This document shows positions 57,335 to 64,000 of a DNA stretch of 64,000 nt, one piece after another. This stretch comes from Zingiber officinale (taxonomy: Eukaryota; Streptophyta; Magnoliopsida; Zingiberales; Zingiberaceae). Below the pieces are notes generated by a model. That model was not told the origin of the DNA. It searched no databases and worked only from the letters and a program-made list of their open reading frames with translations. Position 1 is the first letter of the stretch; every line of letters starts with the position of its first letter. The stretch covers positions 83,680,281 through 83,744,280 of the forward strand of contig NC_055999.1 in the NCBI RefSeq assembly GCF_018446385.1. Direction: 5' to 3'. A program made the position numbers and the translations under genes.

Positions 57335-57745
57335 TTGTCGGGTCTTCCTTGCCAAGTCATACCAGGACTTACCTTGCCAAGACCACATGCTTGGACTTAC
57401 ACCCTTTGCCAAGATCACACTTGGACTTTCCAATTGCCTGACTTCTCACCAGGACTTTCTCCTTGCCAAGATCACACTTGGACTTTCCAACTGCCTGGCT
57501 CCTCACCAGGACTTTCCACTTGCCTGGCTCCTCACCAGGACTTTCCCATTGCCTGGCTCCGCACCAGGACTTTCCCTTGCCTAACTCCTCACTAGAACTT
57601 TCCCGTTGCCTGGCTCCTCACCAGAATTTTCCCTTGCTTAGCTCCTCACTAGAACTTTCCTGTTGCCTGACTTCTCACCAGGACTTTCTCCTTTGCCAAG
57701 ATCACACTTAGACTTTCCAACTGCCTAACATCCAGTTAGGACTTT
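57335..57745. repeat. CTGGCTCCTCACCAGGACTT minisatellite in the solo LTR
   Basis: About twelve units of 26-30 bases with the core GCCTGGCTCCTCACCAGGAC and variants (GCCAAGATCACACTTGGAC) follow each other. Each unit holds a small inverted pair (CCTGG...CCAGG or CCAAG...CTTGG). A related array with CCTAG...TAGGACTT is at 52560-52810 in the other LTR. Confidence 0.8.
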
Positions 57746-57974
57746 CCCAGTCAAGTCTCCTGTCAACCTTGACCTACTTGACTTGTATTCTCATCAACCT
57801 AGTCAACCCTTTGACCATCTCCATAACCGGACGATTGCTCCAGCAATCTCCTTATATTGTCAAACATCAAAACTCAAATCCTGACTCAAGCTTGACTCAA
57901 CTCAAGCTTAGTCAAGCTGGTCAAACTTGACCTGGGGAAATTGTCCCAACAAATTCATCATAATAGTTAGTCTA

Positions 57975-58147
57975 TGTAGCACAAGCGGAGATTGAGGGTT
58001 GGGTGGTTTGGGAAGTCGAAATTTGGATTGAAGTGGTAGGGATTGTATAAAGAAATGTAGAAACTTAGGTATCACACATGAGGGTTCTTAGGCATCACAC
58101 TATAGGAAGATTGTATCACACAACCAAAGAAAACTCTCAAAACTTGA
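57975..58147 (-). repeat. Inverted fragment of the Gypsy LTR 3' end
   Basis: TGTAGCACAAGCGGAG and the following 160 bases are the inverse complement of the LTR end found at 58220-58352 and, with the hAT element removed, at 60836-62031. It stands head to head with the normal LTR end that starts at about 58170, giving a broken palindrome. Confidence 0.75.
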
Positions 58148-58357
58148 CCACTTGTCTCCATCAACTTGTGATGATGCCTAGGAATCCTTAGGTGTGATTT
58201 CTAAGTTTCTACATTTCTTTATACAATCTCCCTATGGTGTGATGCCTAGGAATCCTTAGGTGTGATACCTAAGTTTCTACAATCCCTTTACCATTTCATT
58301 CTAAATTTCTACTTCCCAAACCACCCAATCCTCAATCTTCGGTTATGCTGCATCATT

Positions 58358-58370
58358 TGGTATCAAAGCC
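58358..58370 (+). other. Primer binding site of the Gypsy element
   Basis: TGGTATCAAAGCC follows the LTR end by five bases. It resembles the Met tRNA primer site TGGTATCAGAGCC with one change. Confidence 0.65.
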
Positions 58371-58383
58371 TTAGAGCTTTAAT

Positions 58384-59300
58384 ATGTCTACAAGATCCCA
58401 GAGGAGCTTTAGAGGAAAGTTACTTATAATCAATGTGATGAGATACTTATTCACATGATAGAGCAACTTGATGGCATGCAAATTCGTCTATATGGTGTTG
58501 AAGCCATGATTTCTCAATCTAAAGGTGATCAAGTCCAAGGAGAGCATGGAGAAACATCTCAAGTAAACAACAACTTGATTCAAGAAGGGATTCCACCACC
58601 TCAACAACATCAACCTTTTTCTGAGTGGGCTAGAGGATTTCTTGAAGCAGAAAATAATTGCCAAGATGTTGGAGATATCATAAAGACAGTTTGAACTGAG
58701 GTGCTAGATTTCGAAAGAAAAGTGAACCCCATTTTATTTGCTGATTGACTTGCAGCAATAGAAAATATTTTGATTGGTACAACATGTCAGATGATCGTAA
58801 GGTTTGCTCAAATGAAGCTCGTGGGTTTAGCAAAAATATGGTGGACTGGTGTTGAAGTAGACATAAGGAGACTAGGGCAACAACCAATCAACTCATGGCA
58901 GGAGATGAAAGTAAAACAATGAGAGAAGTATTTGCCTACAAATTACTATGACAAATTATGTGATCAGCTTATTAATTTAAAGCATAATGATTTATTTGAG
59001 TATATGCAGAAGTTTAACGAGTTAAAGGCCAGGAGTCAAATTGTTGAAGATTCTAGACAGGCTCTTGTAAGGTTTAAAGCTGGATTAAGGTTTGAAATCC
59101 AAATAGAATTATTAAGACAGCCAATTTAGAGCCTAGAACAAGTTTTCCAAGTTGTCTTCGATATGGAGGAGTATCTGAGTTATTCATTTGGTAAGAAGCT
59201 TGGAGTTTTAGGGATGAATAAAGGAATTCATGAAACCAACCAGCAAACAAAAAGTGGATTCGCCAACTCATTTAATCAGCATAGTGACTCTAAACCACTT
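58384..59300 (+). pseudogene. Gypsy gag remnant
   Basis: The plus strand gives, over three frames, EWARGFLEAENN-like N-terminal sequence (58455-58694), then KLVGLAKIWWTGVEVDIRRL (about 58816-58875), INSWQEMK, YLPTNYYDKLCDQLINLKHN and FNELKARSQIVEDSRQALVR followed by FKAGLR. This is the retrotransposon Gag domain with its WW..W and RF..GLR signature. Stops at 58465, 58693, 58921 and 59127 break it. No zinc knuckle was recognised at its end. Confidence 0.78.
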
Positions 59301-59539
59301 TGAAACCAACGAAGTTAAAGAACAAGGGCAGCATATGACTTATAATTGTCCGGGAAAAAAATCTACACTTTGGGATAGAGCATGAAGATGATGCTAAAAA
59401 TCAAAGAGTAGAAGGAGATGCAAAATTCTTTTGATTATGGAGTTTATATTGAAGATGATTTGGAAGAAGAAGACACTTCTTTGGCAACTATTGTTAGGTG
59501 TATTCTTACTACTCCAAAAGTCGAAGGTAAGATTGGTGA

Positions 59540-60220
59540 CGGATATCTATTTTTTAGATGTTGGTTCGTTGTGGGAATCAAACACATAAGCTTATCATTG
59601 ATGGAGGAAGTTGTATGAATGTTGTCTCAACATTCATGATAGAACGCCTCAAGCTTCTTATGTGGCCACATCCCCAACCATACATGGTCGGATGAATAGA
59701 TAACACAACTATTCCGGTAACACAACATTACCTTATTTTTCTTTCTTGTGAAAATTATAGTGACTATTTGGTGTGATATTATTCTTATGAAAGTAACTCA
59801 TACTTCTTGGGAGACCTTGGTTATATGATCGAGATATGCTTCATTAAGGCAAGGAAAACACACACATGTTCATGTTCAACAACAAGGAAGTATTATTGAA
59901 ACCAATGAAGAAATACAAGCAAGAGAGGGCAAAGATGCTAGTAATAGTGGAAAATCTCTTCCTATTCTGATAGAGAAAAATAAAGTAGAGAAAGTTCTAC
60001 TATATATGCTCTTATAATCAAAGAAGTTAAAGAAGTATTTGCTCCTGAAGCGTCCTTATTTCCTCTGAAAGTCACTATGTTATTGAATGAGTTTTTTGAT
60101 GTGGATCCAGAAGAATTAGCTTCTGAGCTTCCACTAATGCGTAAAATTCAGCATGCTTTTGATTTTGTACCTGGTTCACAACTGCCCATTCTACCAGACA
60201 TGGCTATTAGTAATAACTTC
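59540..60220 (+). pseudogene. Gypsy protease and start of reverse transcriptase, truncated
   Basis: LIIDGGSCMNVVSTFMIERL (about 59595-59655) is the Gypsy aspartic protease active-site region, followed by PHPQPYMVG, TIPVTQHYLIFLSC and LGDLGYMIE-like parts. At about 60010-60200 the block VTMLLNEFFDVDPEELASEL, then IQHAFDFVPGSQLP, marks the lead-in to reverse transcriptase. The catalytic part is missing: the sequence jumps to the 3' untranslated end near 60300. Stops and frame changes are frequent. Confidence 0.75.
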
Positions 60221-60926
60221 AACATTGAGGACCTTACTTTATATTTTTGACATGAAAATGTTATTACAAGTAATGCAAATAATGCTCGTTTTCTATTCAA
60301 ACAATGAAAGACGACATTGAAGATGTAATTGATCATCAGACTGTGTCTGAAAAAGAGAACGGTTATCATAAGTATCTTATCAAATGAAGGATACAACCCC
60401 TTTTTGAATGCGACCTTTATGAAAGATTCCACGCTTTAACTCACCAGAGACGAGTTTTTCTCACCGGGAGAGAGTTGATGAAGACAAGTGGCAAACTCCA
60501 TTAAAAGTCTATAAGCTCATAATTAAAGATTTTAAAACTCCACTATTAATTTGGCATGTCTTGAAAAGATGATAAACCTACTTGGGAAATAATAGTTCAT
60601 CCGTTTTTAAGGATTGAAGTCAAAAGTCAGCATTAAATGACCAACAATTCCAATATGCTTTAATCATGTTGGGATGGTAGCATATTTATGAGTCTTTTAA
60701 GTTTCCTATGTCTTTTTGAGTTCTTTGTGTTTTTAATGAGTTTATCTACTAACATTTATGTTGCTTGAGTCCTTTATGAGTCCTTGTATAAATATGTGTA
60801 CTGTTGTGATGTTGGAATATGGAATATATATTAAAGTTTTGAGAGTTCTCTTTGGTTGTGTTATACAATCTCCCTATGGTGTGATGCCTAGAAACCTTTA
60901 GGTGTGATACCTAAGTTTCTACATTT

Positions 60927-60934
60927 CTTTATAC
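60927..60934. repeat. Target site duplication CTTTATAC, left copy
   Basis: CTTTATAC recurs at 61896-61903 beyond the far end of the inserted element. Eight bases is the hAT length. Confidence 0.88.
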
Positions 60935-61895
60935 CAAGGTTTGAAGTGCCGAGCCGTGCCGCTCGAAACAGTCGAAATTTACGGTTTCGGTGACGAACCG
61001 AAACCGACACATGAGGAGAACAAATTTCGCTGCCACCGGAAGCGTTGCAAGACTCTTCCGGTGGCGGTGGAGGCGTCGCGCGACGCTTCCCGCGGCGGCG
61101 GAAGCGTCACGCGACGCTTCCGTTGCCAGAAGAGTCGTGCGACGCTTCCTGTTGCGGCGGAAGCATCGCGCGACGCCTCCGCCGGCGGCGGAAGCGTCGC
61201 GTGATGCCTCCACCGCCGGCGGAGGCGTCGCGCTCCGCAGCGCGCGATCGCGAGATCGGGCTCGGGCGGACTGTTACAAACGAAATTTTTTTAATTAATT
61301 AAACAATTCCTAAGTGGGATATTTTGAATAGGCTTTTATAAACCCTAATTAAATTATCCCTATAAAATATATTTAAAATTTTAAAAAAAAATTAAAAAAA
61401 ACTTAATTGATATTAAAAAAAATCTTTTTACTGCTTTAAATTTATTTAATTTTTTTTTAAAAAATAAAAAAATCTAATAAATCATATTTATATTCTAATA
61501 ATTTATTATTATTATTTTTTTGCTGTTTAATTTATATTTTAATTTTTTTTACCATTTTAAATATATAAGATTTAAATTAATAATTAATTAAATGAATAAA
61601 CAATTAATTTATATAATTATGATGTATCAATTTTAATTCGAGTAATTAATACATCTTTAAAAAAAAATTATATTTAATTATTTTTTTTAACCATATTAAG
61701 TTGTTCAAGCAACTTATATAAAATCAATATACAATTTATTTTAAAATTATATACAATAAACATATCTATCTAATAATTACTATATATTAATAAAAAAATA
61801 TCGAAACGGTATCGGCACAGCACGATACGATACCGAAACCGTATCGTTCCGGTCTGAGACCGAAACCTCGGCACGGGTCGAAATTTTAAACCTTG
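60935..61895. mobile_element. Non-autonomous hAT element, 961 bp
   Basis: Ends CAAGGTTT and AAACCTTG are exact inverse complements, and similarity goes on inward (GTGCCGAGCCGTGCCG against CCTCGGCACGGGTCG). The 8-bp duplication CTTTATAC and the CAAGG end (YARNG rule) point to the hAT superfamily. It encodes no transposase. The left half holds a GC-rich array (61045-61260), the right half is AT-rich. Removing it restores the Gypsy LTR word CTTTATACAATCTCCC seen at 58217. Confidence 0.85.
61045..61245. repeat. GGAAGCGTCGCGCGACGCTTCC palindrome array inside the hAT element
   Basis: Units of about 27-30 bases built on GGAAGCGTCGCGCGACGC and its inverse recur about seven times with CGGCGG spacers. 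CpG density is very high against an AT-rich background. Frames open on both strands are a consequence of the repeat. Confidence 0.8.
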
Positions 61896-62031
61896 CTTTA
61901 TACAATCTCCCTATGGTGTGATGTCTAAGAATCTTTAGGAGTGATAGCTAAGTTTCTACAATCCTTTTACCATTTCATTCCAATTTTTTACCGTCCAAAC
62001 CACCCGACCCTCAATCTCTGCTTGTGCTGCA

Positions 62032-64000
62032 TCAAGTCCTCTCTAGGAGGGGGAATTACAAAAAATACTCATGAAATTTTTTATCATCACCCTCTTCACT
62101 TTATATTTTTGTTATCATTCAAGTTTCTGGTTTAGGAAATGAATCTTTTTTTTTTTTCAATTAAACTACTGACACCACCTACTTACCTCACCTGGATGGC
62201 CTAGCCTGCCTGGTTGAACTGCCTAGGCCACTTTATAGAAGACCCACCAAAAGAGGACCGCCTAATGAGTAGTCAAAGCGGTTCCCCTATCCAAGTGAGC
62301 AAGCGGCTAGCTGGGCAATCCAAGCTGTTGTTTTTTAGATCAATATGAAGGTGCAAGGAATTGAAGCAGATCAAAGATAACATTTATTAAATAAATTGTA
62401 ATGAAAAATGATTTAATTAATTCAAATATTATTAATGATATTGTCTTACGTAGAGCACAATGAGCGATAAAATTCATGTATCCATTTTCAAATAGTTGGA
62501 ACAAAACACATCTTGATGATTGTTTGATTCTTGCAGTTTAGCCGGAGCTTCTTCTATGTTGTCAGTTTGATGTATACTTGATTTCTTATGGTTTAAGATG
62601 AACTTATCATAATTTTCAGTACACAGATCTTAAGATAGTAGGTGAATTGTAACACAAGCAACCACAGATTGCAAGACTTTTTTCTATTGTAAATTCAGCT
62701 CGGTTGCTACAGGGATACTACTAATCTGACCTTCACTAACAAGATTGGATTATTGGAGAAAGAAAACTGGTTAGCTGCTTTCATAAGCATGCTCTTAAAA
62801 AAATAGTTTAAACTAATAATAATAAAAAACAACCTTGTTGCGTGCCACTAGATTTTGTTCAAACATTAGTGTTGCTGGAAAATTGAGTTGCATGAAAAAA
62901 CACAAGTGGCCTGTGCATTCCATCAATATGATCTTACAACTTGCAAGTTATATTTATAGAAAACTTTGTTGCTGATATACTTCTGGTTATTGGAAGAATT
63001 CCATGTCAGGAATCAATGGGAGTGAAGATTAGATATATGATCAAAAATCAAAATAGAATTAAATGATTTGACATATATGGTTATAAATTGCAAAACTTAA
63101 AAAAAAAACTTGTAAGAAGGAAATTGGCTGTAAAATCAATGTACAGGAAACCAGTTGAGAAGGCGGGACTTGCAGAATGAAGAAACCCTTGTTACATCAG
63201 CAAACTGGGATGTAACATGTTATGCACATGAAGTAATAGGTTTTCTTCATTCTGGGAACTTGACCCGGTGTGGATTGATATCGAATGTATGGTCGAGTAG
63301 AGAGTAGATACTAGCATTCTCTTCCTCTGAAAACCTAACTTTGGTGTTTCAATATCCTTGATTATCCTTATTTTGAGAAAACTGAATAATGATGCTTATA
63401 TTACACATTTGTGCTCAGATACAACATTAGAGTTTATCCACCGTACTTCAGTGACCATAAGGGATGCAAAGGGATTGTAATTACTATATTGGAGGGTTTC
63501 TTTTCCTGCTAGTGTGATCCTCCTGAATTAACTTGCCGGCTGTGGGCTTCTCCACCCATCCTTTGCTTCTCAGAAGGTACTCAGTTGAATGAGCTAGTGT
63601 TAAGTTCAGAAACTGGGATGGTTATGATGACTAAAATCCATTGATAACCTTCAACATGTAATTAGGTAAGATGTGGAAAGGATTTTCTCTTTCTTTTTCC
63701 TTGAAACACAGCAGATCACTTTTTTTTTTTTATCACTTGACCCATAATACACTAAGTGAAGATGTGTCATGAAATTGAGAATGATCCATTTTGGAAATAT
63801 TCTCGGCAGATATTATAGTTTATAGTGATGTGTTGATAGGGCTCTTCTATTTTTGAAACAGCAATGACTTGCTGAGGAGCTTTATGCAAAAAACATTTTC
63901 ACTTCGTACCTTCAGATTTCTGGTGCATTAACCAATAGATTCTCTTATGAGCATTGAAGAAACCTGTGAAATTCATCTTTATAGGATGCCTTTGACCACC
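62032..64000. other. Intergenic or intronic DNA, no gene recognised
   Basis: Moderately AT-rich with T runs, resembling intron sequence. A short GC-richer piece near 63525-63580 could be an exon, but no frame with a clear donor and acceptor was recognised. It might belong to the gene that starts at 49671. Confidence 0.35.

Larger units (their letters stand above)
56269..57951 (-). repeat. Probable solo LTR, 1.7 kb, with two internal repeat arrays
   Basis: Ends TGTTGGGAC and GTCCCAACA are inverse complements. AATTT (56264-56268) and AATTC (57952-56) stand directly outside and differ by one base, fitting a 5-bp duplication. No internal retrotransposon region is attached, so it is best read as a solo LTR left by LTR-LTR recombination. 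Orientation is inferred from similarity of its start to the reversed Sirevirus-like LTRs, not proven. It resembles 51766-53340 at the start. Confidence 0.75.
58165..62031 (+). mobile_element. Decayed Gypsy-type LTR retrotransposon
   Basis: Order on the plus strand: end of the 5' LTR (to 58352), primer site (58358-58370), gag (58384-59300), protease (59540-59860), the start of the reverse transcriptase region (60010-60220), then a shortened remainder and the 3' LTR (about 60667-62031, interrupted by a hAT element). The similarity of the sequences before 58352 and 62031 shows they are the two LTR ends. Most of RT, RNase H and integrase are deleted. No target duplication could be fixed because the 5' LTR is rearranged. 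Confidence 0.75.
60667..62031 (+). repeat. 3' LTR of the Gypsy element (about 0.4 kb without its insertion)
   Basis: Start inferred at TGTTGGGATGG (60667), end at GTGCTGCA (62031). Without the hAT element and one target copy (60935-61903) about 396 bases remain. A repeated word GATGCCTAGGAATCCTTAGG (variants at 58172, 58238, 60885 and 61920) marks both LTRs. Confidence 0.65.

Noticed and set aside
57214-57711. Overlapping frames with LxLSNCLAPHQDF-type repeats
   Set aside because: Translation of the CTGGCTCC...CCAGGACT minisatellite in three frames, not a repeat protein.
57335-57745. CRISPR-like regular repeats
   Set aside because: Units are contiguous with no unique spacers, in a plant LTR; not a CRISPR array.
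60929-61302. Four open frames in the GC-rich part of the hAT element, both strands
   Set aside because: By-products of the palindromic array; repetitive residues and no start context or domain.

Overview
This window is nuclear DNA from a flowering plant, probably a monocot. It has split genes with GT-AG introns, a F-box/PP2 gene whose first exon is much more GC-rich than the others, large Copia and Gypsy retrotransposons, and a CACTA transposon of En/Spm type. The species cannot be fixed from sequence alone; a non-grass monocot is a guess. No prokaryotic or organellar features were seen.

Layout. 1-41413 is almost entirely nested transposable elements. An old minus-strand Copia element has its 3' LTR at about 531-2384 plus 12171-12747 and its pol from 12748. 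A second, younger Copia of the same family (2385-12170, minus strand, 5-bp target duplication AATCC) lies inside that LTR. A 15.7-kb CACTA element (15174-30912, 3-bp target duplication CAT) lies inside the old integrase gene. A third family member on the plus strand (31049 to about 37409) has a 5' LTR, primer binding site, gag, protease, integrase and the start of RT, then is cut off. It is followed by unrelated GC-rich DNA and by the 3' end of a Sirevirus-like Copia with its LTR (38165-41413).

The CACTA element reads from right to left. It carries a TNP2-type transposase gene (25855-29222) and a second gene joining a Ptta/En/Spm region to a Ulp1-like cysteine protease domain (20042-25596). 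Its left third holds pieces of at least three host genes, all in the element's own sense: a DHHC S-acyltransferase with five exons kept, one exon of a PP2A B' (B56) subunit, and a calcium-dependent protein kinase (CDPK) exon. Palindromic subterminal repeats sit at both ends. This is the most interesting object in the window. Several coding units in it carry one-base shifts, so the copy as read is probably not autonomous.

41414-49660 is AT-rich DNA with a fold-back MITE, a second small TIR element, one apparently intact host gene (F-box with PP2 lectin-like domain, 44696-46840, three exons) and a diverged tandem repeat. 49671-50104 holds the first two exons of an unrecognised plant gene whose later exons would lie beyond an insertion-rich stretch. 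50955-62031 contains LTR remnants, a LINE reverse transcriptase relic, an apparent solo LTR, and a decayed Gypsy element whose 3' LTR holds a hAT-type element with an 8-bp target duplication. 62032-64000 shows nothing clear.

Confidence is high for element types, the boundaries given with target duplications, and the F-box gene. It is moderate for the captured gene fragments and low for the gene at 49671.
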